This document shows, piece after piece, positions 44,701-56,329 of a stretch of DNA of 64,000 nt. The notes beneath the pieces were generated by a model that saw only the letters and a program-made list of their open reading frames with translations, was not told the DNA's origin and did no database searches. Numbering within the stretch: the stretch's first letter is position 1; every line of letters begins with the position of its first letter. Origin of the DNA: Ditylenchus dipsaci. Lineage: Eukaryota; Nematoda; Chromadorea; Rhabditida; Anguinidae. The DNA lies in NCBI GenBank assembly GCA_004194705.1, contig SADC01000143.1:96329-160328 (forward strand). Reading direction: 5' to 3'. A program made the translations under genes and the position numbers.

Positions 44701-45400
44701 AGGTACTTCTTTAGTCCCCCCATACTCGGATTTTTTGAAAAGTGACCTAAAATCATTCCCAACTAATTTTTTTCTGAACAACAAGATATGAGAAGCATTT
44801 CTAAACACTTTCTCTGTAAAAAAATTGAATTTTGACAAAAAAAATTCCACCCACTCCTTGGGCGTAGATGGTCTTTTTCGGGTATCTTGAAGTCATTTTT
44901 TGGTGATTTGTCACATTTTTCTTGCTGGAGCTAGGCAAAAAGACTCTCTAAATTCATTTTTGATCAAGAAACTTGCAAGGAATTATGTTGAAGGCAAGCC
45001 TTCGAGGGCGCAGGGGGCTTGGTTGCTTGGGGACACACATACCGGAGACACGAATCACTCGAAAATGACTCTGGATGCATAAAAATATATGCATACCAGA
45101 GTTTCTGTATCCGGTAGGCCCAGAAAGTGAAGACCTGTTCAAAATCTATGATTTTCACTTTCATTTGGCTCGAAAAAAGTTTAAATTTTGGTCGAAAATA
45201 CCCTAAAAAGACCAGTTACCTCCAAGGATGGTGGCTAATTTTTTTGACAAAATTTTATTTATTTTCATTAACACAGTGTTTAGATACGTCTCTCTTATCA
45301 TGCTGAGCAGACAAAATGAGTTCGGAGGTGATTTTGGGTCACTTTTCAAAAAATCCGAGTATGGGGGACTAAAGAAGTGCCGAGGTGCATTTAATATATT
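44701..45400. mobile_element. Inverted-repeat element with AGTCCCCC ends
   Basis: GGTACTTCTTTAGTCCCCCC then ATACTCGGATTTTTTGAA at left pairs with its complement at 45335-45388. Interior repeats and a CCGGATACAGAAACTC stretch are unexplained. TSD not found. Confidence 0.55.
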
Positions 45401-45750
45401 TAATAAATTAGTTTTTAACGTCTTCTAAGTAACTTTATGAGCTTTGTTCATAACGTTTCTGACGGGGAATTGAGCCATAGAGTTCATATGCAGTGTTGTT
45501 CCGGCGCAGGCGCTGCCCCGGGAAAAAACAGCGCCGGGCCGGCTAAAATTTTTGTCCCAGCGCTGGCCCGGCGCTGTTTTAAAATTGAACGGCCTAATAT
45601 TGAAAAAGACAATTATTCTTAATTTAAGCTAAATTATCTGAATTTTCGTGCTGCAATTTCTTTCATTTTTTCAATCTTTTATTCGTTTTATTTATTTTCC
45701 TTGATTTTTTAGTTTATTACTATTTTTTAAAACATAACCAGAGTATCATA

Positions 45751-45906
45751 CCGTATTCTCTCTAATAATCCCACCTCTCTAATAAACCCACACACCCCGT
45801 TTTTTAGACTAGGATTTCGAAGTTAGGGCCATTTTTCGTTTACAATTTAAAGATTTTTCGGAGATTGAAAAATAATTCCACCGTGGGATTATTAGAGAGA
45901 ATACGG
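45751..45906. mobile_element. CCGTATTCTCTCTAATA MITE
   Basis: CCGTATTCTCTCTAATAATC and complement between TA dinucleotides. Confidence 0.8.
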
Positions 45907-45913
45907 TATGCTA

Positions 45914-46338
45914 CAGTCGACTCTCGATTTAAGATACCCCCTCAACTTCGTTCCCACCTTGGGCCGACACTTTTTTTAACCTCATTTCTAAAAGGTTTTG
46001 CCGAATTCGATTCGTCAGTCTAGTCGGAAATATCGCAAGGATTCAGATTTTGCCGATTTTTTCTGAAAAAGCTGAAACTTTTGCCAGTAAGACCCGCGGC
46101 TCTCGATATAAGATACCACTTTTCAAGATTTAGGGTATCTTATATCGAGAGCCGCGGGTCTTACTGGCAAAAGTTTCAGCTTTTTCAAAAAAAATCGGCA
46201 AAATCTGAATCCTTGCGATATTTCCGACTAGATTGACGAATCGAAGTCGGCAAAAAAATTTAGAAATGAGGTTAAAAAAAGTGTCGGACCCAAGGTGGGA
46301 ACGAAGTTGAGGGGGTATCTTATATCGAGAGTCGACTG
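45914..46338. mobile_element. Tigger/pogo-type palindromic MITE
   Basis: CAGTCGACTCTCGATTTAAG and complement of CAGTCGACTCTCGATATAAG between TA dinucleotides. Arms of about 200 bases, nearly perfect. Confidence 0.8.
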
Positions 46339-46470
46339 TATTGTTGAAAAAGTGATTTACATAACTTATTTTTCACAAAGCTGATATGGATTACCTCATT
46401 CCTTTCATGAACTCCCCACTCTCTAATAACTCCGTCTGATATGGACTTATTTCTCAGCATAGGGAAAATA

Positions 46471-46830
46471 CAGGGTGTTTCAAGAAATCCGCAGGATTTG
46501 AAATGGCTATAACTTCTTTTCTAGATCAAATTTCGAATTTCCGTTTTCCCAATCGTTTTCTCTTGACGGGTGATTTCGTTAAATGTATAATGTCGAAAAT
46601 ACGATTTTCACTTAGTCCCTCTGTGGTTCGGGTTTTAGCTATCTAAGGGATACACCCAAAGGCCAAGACCAGAACCACAGGAGGGATCAAGCAAAAATCG
46701 TATTTTGACATTATACACTCAACGAAATTGCCCGTCAAGAGAAAACGATTGGCGAAAACAGAAATTTGAAATTCGATCTAGAAAAAAGTTATAGCCATTT
46801 CAAATCCTCCGTGTTTCTTGAAACACCCTG
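46471..46830. mobile_element. Mariner-type MITE with CAGGGTGTTTC ends
   Basis: CAGGGTGTTTCAAGAAATCC and complement between TA. Arms of about 120 bases (ATTTGAAATGGCTATAACTT and others). Confidence 0.78.
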
Positions 46831-47252
46831 TATTTTTTGGTGTGGTATTCATGGTATTCACTCACCAAGGAAAATTGATAGAGGAAACAAAAACGGTGTG
46901 CTACTAATCGATATAGATAATAGAAAATTATTACTACTCTCACTGTAAAAAACATACTGTTTATAAAAATTCAAATTTTGCATAAATTTTACAGCAAAAC
47001 AAAATTATCAACCCGCGCGGGGCCTTTTTCAGAAAGATTCGGCGCTGGCGCCGGCGCAGATCTCGGCGCGGGACAACACTGTTCACATGTGATGCTTAAA
47101 ATTTCAAATTTACTATAAAAGTTTGGTTTCCAAACAAACAATCGTTTTCAAAACAGCGCCATTTGTTCCAAAAGGCGAAAATTTTTACTCTTTGTCAGTA
47201 TCAGCATTCTTTGTAATTCTGCTTTATTAACCTCTCGGAGGGTACCCGGACC

Positions 47253-49857
47253 TAGGCTTGGGCTTAGGCATCCCGGGGGATTCGGGATCGGGATTTTGAA
47301 AAGTTTCGGGATACGGGATTCCCGCTGGACAAAAAACGGGAGTCACGACGGGATTTGGGATTTTCGTGAAAAATAGGTAAAATAGCGAATTCTCATCAAA
47401 TTTATGTAAGCCAACAATTGGTATTAACAATTTGTGAATCAACAAAACATAACACAAAACAATCAATATGTAAAGTTAACATATTGAAGCGCCTTGTTGA
47501 GGAAAATCAGTTGTTCCGCACTCTTCGCATCAAGCTGGCCCTTCTATAGTCGAAAACGCCCTTGCATGGCTAAAGAGTTGCTCACTGGCGACAGATGTTG
47601 GCGGAGCTGAGAGAAATCGACGAGCTGCTTTGGATAATATCGGAAAACGGACCACATTGACTTGCCAATAGAGAAGTGGATCTGATGAGAGTGCTAAGGC
47701 CTTCTCCGCATTGTACGATACGATTTCCTGAAATTTACGATTTCCTAAAACTAACTAAAATTGAAAATACATACGAATGAAAGGTTCTCAGTCCAGCTGT
47801 TTGGCGTTGGCAAAGTTCCCTCTTCAGCGATTTTCTCTCTAGCAAATAGACTTCGTGGCTTCTTTTAACGGGCTCAGACTCTTGTGATGATTCCACTGCT
47901 TCTGGTACTCGTTCCACTTGGGCTGAGAAGGCTGATACTCCGTAGCAATCCAATTCTTGACTTGAAGACGGAATCCTGCACTGTCTGCCACACGACGGTC
48001 CCTGAAGCGAGGATCCAAAAAGAGTGCTAGTCCATAATTCCTAAAAAAATAATACAAAACATCAACTTACCAACATGAATCTTACCTTTTGTGCTCCAGA
48101 GTTCCAAATCGATCCTGAATTTTGGCTCTAAGCATTTCCTTTTCTAGCTCCATGCTTGTCACTTCAACATCTGCCAATTCCTTCATCAGCATCTGAGAGC
48201 TTGCAATCTGTAGGCCAAGGTGCGAATCATCCTTGCATAGATCCAGTGACGATGCTTCAGCCGGTTCCAGCAACAAGGCAAGTCCTTCCATAAGTTTCCA
48301 TTCCGATAGAGAGAGACACCTGGCTTCTGTTGGCGGCTCATGCCGGGCGAAGTACAGTTCGATTGCTTTTTTCTGTTGAAGAAGACGCTCCACCATAGCC
48401 AATGTTGAGTTCCATCGAGTAGCCACATCCTGCAAATAAAATAATATTATGATGAAATAAGATTACTGAGTAAGTGAAATTACCTGGATGACCTGATTTG
48501 TTTGAGCTGAGCATCTGCTTGGCATTCCTTCAGGCGATCCTTCGCAAGGTTTGATAAAGAGAAATGACCGGCGAGCTTTCTGCACTTTTCGAGCACTGCT
48601 TTGATCAGTGGCCGAGCATCTTTGATTGTTCCCTTGACAGCCAAATTCAACTTGTGTGCTCCACAGTCCGCATGTTCGAATCGACCTGAAATAAAGTTTC
48701 AATTTTGAGTACTTAAGCAAACAGTAAACCGACCTTCAAACGCTTTTTTCATATTTGCAGCCCCATCACGAACGATGACATGTCAAACTTCTTGTTTGAT
48801 TTCCCATTCTTCAAGAATTTCCCTGATTGCAGTATTGATGACATCGGCTGTGTGACTTCCCTGCAATTCTCGGATGGCTAGCACGTATTTATCCCTTTTC
48901 CACTCCTGATTGATGCCGTGCGCAGTGAGACTGAAAACATGATAAGAGAATCATAAGACTTGAAATGTAAAATAAACCTGATGAAAGAATACGAAGTTGA
49001 CGACCAGATGTCTGTTGTGAAAGAGAGGGCTTCAAACTTCTTCAGCTTGGCTTTAATCAGGCTGACGACAGCACCATAAGCGCGAGGCAAACATTCCTAG
49101 AGTAGTGTTGACGAGCCTTGAGCTTTTCGTTCGAATTGGTTGGATTGAAGAGCGAAATGAATGATCGGCTTTCCACAGAATTGAAGGACACGCAATTTTC
49201 CGCCACATAGTTGATCACCTTCTTGTCGAGTGAGCTCATCCCTCCTGTAACAATAAATAAACCAAACTGAGAAGATTTGAAGAAAAATGAAAGGCCTACC
49301 TGACGCGTGAACCACAAACTTTTGCATCCCGCTGCTTCTTGTGAGGTGTCATCCATCTTCTCGAACTTGACTTGATATTCGGGATGCTGCTTGAGATGAG
49401 TGATGAGCGATTTGACTGAACCATCCGAGATTTTGAACTTGTCCTTCTTTGTTCCAGCTTGACGACACACTTTGCAGATTCCATAGTTTTCACCGCCAGA
49501 TTCACTTGCTTCATAGAGATTGATCTTCCAAACGTTGTGAACCATCCCTGAAAAACAGAAATTCGACAATAAACACAGGCAAACACGTACAAACAAAAAC
49601 AGCAGAGAGACGACTCAACAATGACTCGAATCACACAGAAATGACAAACAACATGTTTCAAAATTTTATTATTTGTTTCGTTTCGAGACTAAAACATTGA
49701 ATTTTGAATTTCGGGATTTTTCGGGATTTTCGGAAGTGAACGGGCGAGATTCGGGATTTTAGGTTTTGGACGGCGGGATTCGGGATCGGGATTTTCACAA
49801 TTTCCGGGATTCCCAAAACGGGATTCCCGTGGGATTCCCGTCCCGGGCCCAAGCCTA
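47253..49857. mobile_element. hAT element with nearly complete transposase, TSD CCCGGACC
   Basis: TAGGCTTGGGC and complement; CCCGGACC at 47245-47252 and 49858-49865. Subterminal GATTCGGGATCGGGATTTT units at both ends. Confidence 0.88.
47530..49545 (-). CDS. BED-finger hAT transposase, multi-exon, one nonsense codon
   Basis: Minus-strand blocks in order: MVHNVWKINLYEASESGG, then YGICKVCRQAG and SLITHLKQHPEYQVKFEKM (BED zinc finger, C-x2-C...H-x3-H-like); LSFTTDIWSSTSYSFISLT (first catalytic Asp); HVIVRDGAANMKKAFEG (second Asp); HADCGAHKLNLAVKG; DVATRWNSTLAMVERLL; NYGLALFLDPRFRDRR; and DPLLYWQVN, FPILSKAARRFLSAPPTSV, ASEQLFS (hATC with the last Glu). Short introns with TTTTCAG acceptors separate them. 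A TGA at 48783-48785 sits where Trp is expected just before HVIVRD, so this copy is probably inactive. Start set at the Met after the acceptor at 49548; an earlier exon cannot be excluded. Likely source of mobility for 44141-44673. Confidence 0.82.
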
Positions 49858-50244
49858 CCCGGACCACATGGACGGTATCCCAACCCTAGCTAAGTACCTC
49901 GATTAGCCCAATAAACATGAGAAAAAAAGCTAACAGCACTTCAATAGATCATTATTACACGGACAATTACTTTGAGGCGCCTGCAGCTGCTTGTTACTTA
50001 TTTCTTATGATCGCACAAATTAAACAGAATTTACGAATAAAAAGCACAAAATCATGCGAAAATGAGAACATTTTTAACCAAAAAGCTCGAATAGCTTTTT
50101 TGTTTTGAAATAATCGGTATTGGCAATTTTCTGGATCGGGATGGATTCGGGATCGGGATAAACACAAAAAATTTCGGGTTTCGATTCGGGTGGGATCCCG
50201 ATCCCGTGCACATCTCTGGTTTCTATCGTTTTGCATACAAAAAT

Positions 50245-51540
50245 CGGTAATCTTTTTTTTGGGGCAAATATACTTTTTCTGGGGCAAATTACTTTGGGGC
50301 AAATTTTTTTTTTTTGGGGCAAATATACTTTTTCTTGGGGCAAATATACTTTTTTTGGGGGGCAACTTCTCTTAAAGAAATGTACTTTTTTGTCGAAGGA
50401 AAGATCATAATTTCATGTGAAATTTCAGTTTTTCACACATTTTACCGAAATAGTTCACCTTTTGCATTTTTCAGTAAGACTTTTATTTTTTTATATCAAT
50501 TATTCTCAACCATTTTAAATGTCACATTGAAAGCTTAACATTACATATTAAAACCCAAAAAACCTGGAAGCTAGATAATTAATAATGATCACCGTAGTTA
50601 TTCTGATGGAAACCCTCTCCTTATTAGTAATCCCGCTGAAAAAACAGTGCACCATGGGTCAGTGCGTCCAGAATATCAGGTTTTCAATAGTTTTCGGAAG
50701 ATAATGAAAAGGGGTTTTTCAGACACCAGCACTTTTTCCAGAAATCAGCAGCAAAATTTACCGGGAAGCTTTTCATTTAAAAAAAAATTCAAAACAGCTA
50801 ATAATTTGTGATATCTTTTTTTTTGAATTATCTTTGCAAAGCAAAGGTCATCTTCGTCTTTGGACGACCTGGCTTTTGCTTATGAGTTGCGAGTAAGCAT
50901 TGTACATTGAATTGTTATCAGCTTCTAAGGTGCTGCTTTGCATTCCAATCACATACACTCTAGTTTTAAGAATGTTCACACTCTTGGGCGTACTTTTTCT
51001 GGTAAATGAAAAGCTTCCCGGTAAATTTTGCTGCTGATTTCTGGAAAAAGTGCTGGTGTCTGAAAAACCCCTTTTCATTATCTTCCGAAAACTATTGAAA
51101 ACCTGATATTCTGGACGCACTGACCAATGGTGCACTGTTTTTTCAGCGGGATTACTAATAAGGAGGGGTTCCATCAGAATAACTACGGTGATCATTATTT
51201 AATTATCTAGCTTCCAGGTTTTTTTGGGTTTTAATATGTAATGTTAAGCTTTCAATGTGACATTTAAAATGGTTGAGAATAATTGATATAAAAAAATAAA
51301 GTCTTACTTAAAAATGCAAAGGTGAACTATTTCGGTATAAAATGTGTGAAAAACTGAAATTTCACCTGAAATTATGATCTTTCTTTCGACAAAAAAAGTA
51401 CATTTCTTTTAAGAGAAGTTGCCCCAAAAAAAAAGTATATTTGCCCCAAAAAAAAATAAATTTGCCCCAAAAAAAGTATGTTTGCCCCAAAAAAAATAAA
51501 TTTGCCCCAAACCCATCTGCCCCAAAAAAAAGATTACCCA
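50245..51540. mobile_element. Large palindromic element with TTTGGGGCAAAT ends
   Basis: Arms of about 600 bases pair almost perfectly around a spacer at about 50790-51000. Ends CGGTAATCTTTTTTTTGGGG and complement of GGGTAATCTTTTTTTTGGGG, followed by five or more TTTGGGGCAAATATAC-like units. Flanks ACAAAAAT / ACAAAATT suggest an 8- to 9-bp TSD with a mismatch. No coding sequence. Confidence 0.7.
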
Positions 51541-51564
51541 CAAAATTACTTGAGAGACGTTTAA

Positions 51565-51849
51565 CCCTAGAACGTTAAAGTGGACGCTTCCGAACCACGT
51601 GACCATGTTGTGGTCATGATAAAAAAAAGTTCAACTTTGACATAATGATGGGTTACAAACTGAAAGAGTATTTATTCATTTTTGTTTTTTAGATGGCTTA
51701 CAGTAAAAGTTATTAAACCCATATTGTAACCTATCAAAAAAAAATAAAAATAAACATAATAAAACTGTCTGAATTTGTAGACCATCATTGTCTTGCAGCT
51801 GCCATGGTTCATAAATGACCACAATGTGGTCAACGTGCACTTTCTAGGG
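51565..51849. mobile_element. piggyBac-type MITE
   Basis: TTAA at both sides and ends CCCTAGAACGTTAAAGTGGA / complement of CCCTAGAAAGTGCACGTTGA. CCCTAGAAAG with TTAA targets is the piggyBac signature. Inner inverted pair GACCATGTTGTGGTCAT / GACCACAATGTGGTC. Confidence 0.82.
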
Positions 51850-52037
51850 TTAAACATGATATTAAAAAATTATAAAATTCGCTCACCATACTAAATAAGT
51901 TCCAATTGTTTTTCTTCAGACGCATTTATCGAAATTACATTTTAACTTTATGCTAAATATAGGGTATCTCAACATTTAGCAATTTTTTATTTTTTAACTC
52001 CAATAATTCAACCAACAGCCTGTCAGAAAGAGCCCTA

Positions 52038-52348
52038 CAGGGTGTCCCAAAAAAACCTGCAATTTGTGTAACAAGGATGGACGGTTGCAGTCTTAGGTCA
52101 TAAGGTCAGCTTCAAGCAAGCACGTCTATGGGAAGCAACCACTTAGTGGGTTAGCCCTGTGCAGCAAGCCGAGTTAATCTCATGCTACGAGAGCTAGACC
52201 TAACACTACGGCAGAATGAGAGGACTCGGTACGGCCTCACAACTGTTATTTAAACATCCTTGCTTGCACTAGAAAAATTTATTTCATACGGTGCGCGGAA
52301 GCTCTTGACAAATTTTTTAAATTTTGCAGTTTTTTTTGGGCCACCCTG
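52038..52348. mobile_element. Mariner-type MITE with CAGGGTGTCCC ends
   Basis: CAGGGTGTCCCAAAAAAACC and complement of CAGGGTGGCCCAAAAAAAAC between TA dinucleotides. No open frame of note. Confidence 0.75.
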
Positions 52349-53458
52349 TACATTTGCGGTTTTGAGGCAAAAACAAGGTGCAAAAGAAAAACAATGTGTA
52401 AAGTCCACTCGGAGATTTTTTCTAAGTCTCATAGCTTGTTGCTGATTGTGATTGCCTTTTTTCTTAGTCATTTGTTTGGAATAAATTTTCGGTTATTGTG
52501 TTGTAGAGTTTTGATGTGGATTGAACGACGTCCGCCTTAAAAAAGAATCCTGAACTAACTCTCAGTCTATGGTAGGGCCTAAAATATCATGTATAGTCGA
52601 GTCTGGATGCATCATACGCGTTACACACCGTCCTGTAGGCATGATCATCGAGGAGCATGTTAAAGTGATGTTCGATCCTATATCCAAATACCATATTTTC
52701 TCTAATAGGACCTCTAGTGGGTTTATTTAGGAAAATTTCAGGTCTATGTCGAGAAAGTTGAGCACTTAACCAATTAAAATTTAATTGAAATTCGGACCCT
52801 TAAAGTTGAACAAGTGGGTTTATAAAAAAGGTTGGCCGATTATTGGAAATATGGTAGGGATTTAAGATCCGACTATACTCATAAATTAGAGGATCAAAAG
52901 TCATTTAATAAAAGATAGCTTTATGCATCTTCTTTTTCTCCAACGATTGTGAGCAGAGGAATAATTAGAAAAAATTGTGAATTTTTTACATCTACCCTTC
53001 TGCAGAGTAATTGAATTTTAATTGGCCCCTGCGTGCATTCGACAGAAAAAGAGAACGATATAATTTGTTGGTGTTGCAAGAAGAGAGCACGATTTAAAAA
53101 AACCCAACAAGGTGACTAAAAATTATTAGAAGCAAGTATAAGTACTACTAAAATTGCCGATGAAATCTTTTTCGAGAAGGCAAGGAATTTAATCCTACAT
53201 TTCCGGAGAACAATTATTTAGAAATGCATGTAAGCAAAATAGATCAAAAATAAGATATTTTATTACCATGCTTTAGATTTAGATTTTCTGAATTACTCGA
53301 AAATGTGGAAAGGTAATTTTTTAGCAATTTTTTTCATAGTTTAACGTTTTGAGATTTTTCGAGGGTGTCCCAACATAAGTTTTTTAAAATTATTTCCAAA
53401 CTAGGGAGGCCAGGAGCACATATTTTAAGAGATTAGAAACAAATGTTAAAATTTGCAA
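52349..53458. other. No gene recognised
   Basis: AT-rich. A degenerate pair CCATATTTTCTCTAATAGG (52692) and ATTATTGGAAATATGG (52840) may be a decayed CCGTATTCTCTCTAATA MITE. Confidence 0.4.
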
Positions 53459-53587
53459 TACAGTCGACTCTCTATATAATATAACTCTACATAACATAAA
53501 CTCCTTATAACATAAGTTTTTCTCGACCCCCAGCATTTAGATCGCCTCTCTATACAACATAATCTCCTAAAATGTCGAATTAATCGA

Positions 53588-53890
53588 TCGGTGGAACACT
53601 CACTCTGGCAGAAATCGTGGCGGACGTCTCAAAAGTGCATGCGGAAGAGCTGGAAGCGAGCAGGTAATGCTTGATTATTTCGATTTTATTTATTTTCGTT
53701 TCATTGACACTGAAGTGATGGAGGTCGAAGAAGAGCCAGTGCTACCAATTACCAGTGGAGAAGCAACCGCCGCACTCAAGATCTTACAGCTATACGTGGA
53801 TGAAAACATCAGGGATCCAGCCGTCCTCCATCTTATCCGACGTACTCGAGAAATTCCTGGCCTGAGATCGCTCGAAGAAGATAGAACCAA
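53588..53890 (+). pseudogene. Tigger transposase C-terminal fragment
   Basis: Exon pieces GGTLTLAEIVADVSKVH and, after an intron of about 55 nt, VEEEPVLPITSGEATAALK, ILQLYVDEN. The acidic run followed by ITxxEAxxALxxLxxYxE is typical of the end of Tigger/jerky-type transposases. Catalytic core absent. Confidence 0.5.
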
Positions 53891-53909
53891 TGAACCTCTT
53901 GGATTATTT

Positions 53910-54374
53910 GGGTCTACCCCGTTTGCGCCAAGTCTCCCAAAAACTCGTTATAGCCAAACCTTTACATTTTTTATTAATTAGGCTGCTATATTTAGTTTTT
54001 CTAAGTAATTTCATGGATATTCTCATTCACAAGTTAACTTTCAAATTGATGCGCTTTGGGGATACACTTTGGGCATAAGGTTGTAAATGACCATATTTGT
54101 AAAATTTACTAAAATCCCCTAAATTTTTGGAATACTGGACTTTTTCGAGAACTTTTGGGGTTTTTAGCAAATTTTGCAGATATGGTCATTTACAACCTTA
54201 TGCTCAAAATGTAGCCCTATTTCTGGCATCAATTTGAGTATTAACTTGTAAATAAGAATATCCATGAAATCACTTAGAAAAACCATATGTAGCAAGCTAA
54301 TTAATTAAAAATGTAACGGTTTTGGCTAGAACGGTTTTTGGCGCAAACAATTTTGGCGCAAACGGGGTAGAGCC
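53910..54374. mobile_element. Palindromic element, second copy of the 20831 family
   Basis: GGGTCTACCCCGTTTGCGCC and complement of GGCTCTACCCCGTTTGCGCC; flanks GATTATTT / GATTATCT. Interior matches 20831-21293 (CATTTACAACCTTATGC, CATATGTAGC). Confidence 0.72.
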
Positions 54375-54990
54375 GATTATCTTACTGTCAACACTGATCG
54401 TTGGTTTGAATATTGAATATTATTGTTGGACAATCAAGCTATTTTGTTAAAAACTCTATATAACATAATTTGTCAAGTGTTTTAGAATAAAGAACTCTAC
54501 TTGACATAAGACTATATATAACATAACCTCTATATAACATAACATTTTCGCCGGTCCCTTAAGTTATGTTATGTAGAGAGTGGACTGTACGGCTAAATTT
54601 TCACTTAATTTTTCTGCTGTATTTTAAACGCGCTGCACGCGTCGTATTGGTGCTAGATGGCCGCTATTGCGGCCAAAGTTACAACAAATTAAACTTTTTC
54701 ATTTTACAATTTATGCTGAACTTTTTGAATTTGGATTTTAACAGATTTTAAATAAGATGAGTTTTTTTAGTTAACATGTCTAAAAAGACTTATAAACATC
54801 TAACGGAGCCTGTAATATTATGACTAATTTCGAAAAATCTATTTCGCCCTTGTATCTTATGCCACTTTTAAGACATCCAACCTAGCCTGGGGTCGGACCG
54901 AGCCTAGCCGTATGTTAATGGAGGTAACTTAATATATTACAGCTAACTTTTGGTAACTTAAAAGATATATTTAAGTTAGGTGTATGTTAA

Positions 54991-55235
54991 AGGGCCATGG
55001 CCACCTGTTTTGAATTGTCCCCGCCAATTCAAAATTTTTTTCCCTAATCATTGAGCTTCTTTACGTATTTTTGGCTTGGTTTCTAACAAAAGAAGGCCTA
55101 GAATTTAATTTTAGGTGAAGTTTAGTTAGAAACCAAGTTCGAAAATCCGTATAGAATTTCAATGATTAGGAAAAATTTTGAATTGGCGGGCACCAATTTT
55201 TGGTGGAAACCGTTGTCGGGGACGGCAATTGCCTT
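54991..55235. mobile_element. TTAA-flanked MITE
   Basis: AGGGCCATGGCCACCTGTTT at left, right arm ends GTTGTCGGGGACGGCAATT-GCC before TTAA. Related to 32173-32405. Confidence 0.65.
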
Positions 55236-56039
55236 TTAATGGGGGAGTATGTTAATGAGAGATCCAGATTCCATAACTTAGCTCAGTGTATGTTAATAGG
55301 AGGATTCATTTTATCTATAAAATTTAAAAATAAAATATAAACAAAATCAAATAAAAAAAAATATAAAAAAAGTTTTATCTATAAAAATGGCCATGACTAT
55401 TTTCATTGAAAGATCGGCTCTATATGCATTCGCACCGAGAGCACGACAAAATTCGCCCTACTACAAAATTATTCGCCCGCGACATTATTCTACCGTATAA
55501 TGCTATTTAATATCGTGCACCGACATTGTCTGATTTTTGTATCTATTTATATGTCAATCATCTATCTCTTTGATAAAGTCACGTATAAATTCGTACTCAT
55601 TTGCGTTCACTTATTATTTATTAGGGCAAAAAGAAATTAAGTGTGTACAAATTAACGGTTGGTACACAGGGCTCTAAGGTTTGGGTTCAATAGTATCTAT
55701 TAAACCGTGCCTGTGAAATTTAGGAATTTGTGGTATTCACTCACGACTTTGATGAAAAATAAACAACGCACTCTAGCAGTGTTGTCCATTTGACTCTCTG
55801 TCTCGCGAGCCTTGGCAAGGTTTCCGAATGGTCACGAGCTACTCGCAAGTCTAAATGAGAAAAATCGCGAGTCATACGACTCGCAGTTAGTTTTTTTCAA
55901 TTATTAACTCGCGAGTCAATTGACTCGCGTTTATCTGTATATTGACTTGCATTTTGCTCGTAATTTTCATTTTTTATTGGGAGTCATATACAAACACCTC
56001 AACTGACTCGCAAAATTTCATATTTATAACCGAGATAAA
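55236..56039. other. AT-rich sequence and possible hAT left end
   Basis: CAGTGTTGTCCATTTGACTC at about 55776 looks like a hAT end, followed by inverted GACTCGCGAGTCAATTGACT units (also at 57010-57100 and 57820). Matching right end not found. Confidence 0.4.
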
Positions 56040-56168
56040 ATGGATTTGGATGGGGAAATTGAGGCATATTTTAGCCATTTATGGAATTCTGACACGATTA
56101 ATGATGCAGCGAAATTTTGGAGACGACATCAAAAGCTTTTTTCAAAAATTTTCTTTTGAAAATTGGAT
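56040..56168 (+). pseudogene. hATC fragment
   Basis: Reads MDLDGEIEAYFSHLWNSD, TINDAAKFWRRHQKLFSKIF then a stop. The ExxxY(F/L)S...FWxxxxxxFxxL layout is the start of the hAT dimerisation domain. It supports a decayed hAT starting at about 55776. Confidence 0.5.
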
Positions 56169-56329
56169 TTCTCGAACAGTCACAAAATAGGAAAAAAAGA
56201 AATCCTTTCTATTTTAAAGAAAACCAAGTCATTTTCCAGGGTCGGTGACCCATGCCAGAGTTGCCAAAGCCGATGAAGGGTCGTTATCACACCGGTGAAC
56301 TATTGCCGCTAAGATAGAAGATATAATTC

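Larger units (their letters stand above)
45491..47081. mobile_element. hAT-like element with GC-rich ends, carrying three nested elements
   Basis: CAGTGTTGTTCCGGCGCAGG and complement of CAGTGTTGTCCCGCGCCGAG; flanks TTCATATG / TTCACATG (7 of 8). Subterminal GCGCTGGC / GCCCGGCGC blocks. Inside lie 45751-45906, 45914-46338 and 46471-46830. No transposase. Confidence 0.72.
53461..54587. mobile_element. Tigger-type element with transposase C-terminus
   Basis: TA-flanked ends CAGTCGACTCTCTATATAAT and complement of CAGTCCACTCTCTACATAAC. Subterminal CTCTATATAACATAA repeats on both sides. Holds transposase fragment and the nested element 53910-54374. Confidence 0.75.
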
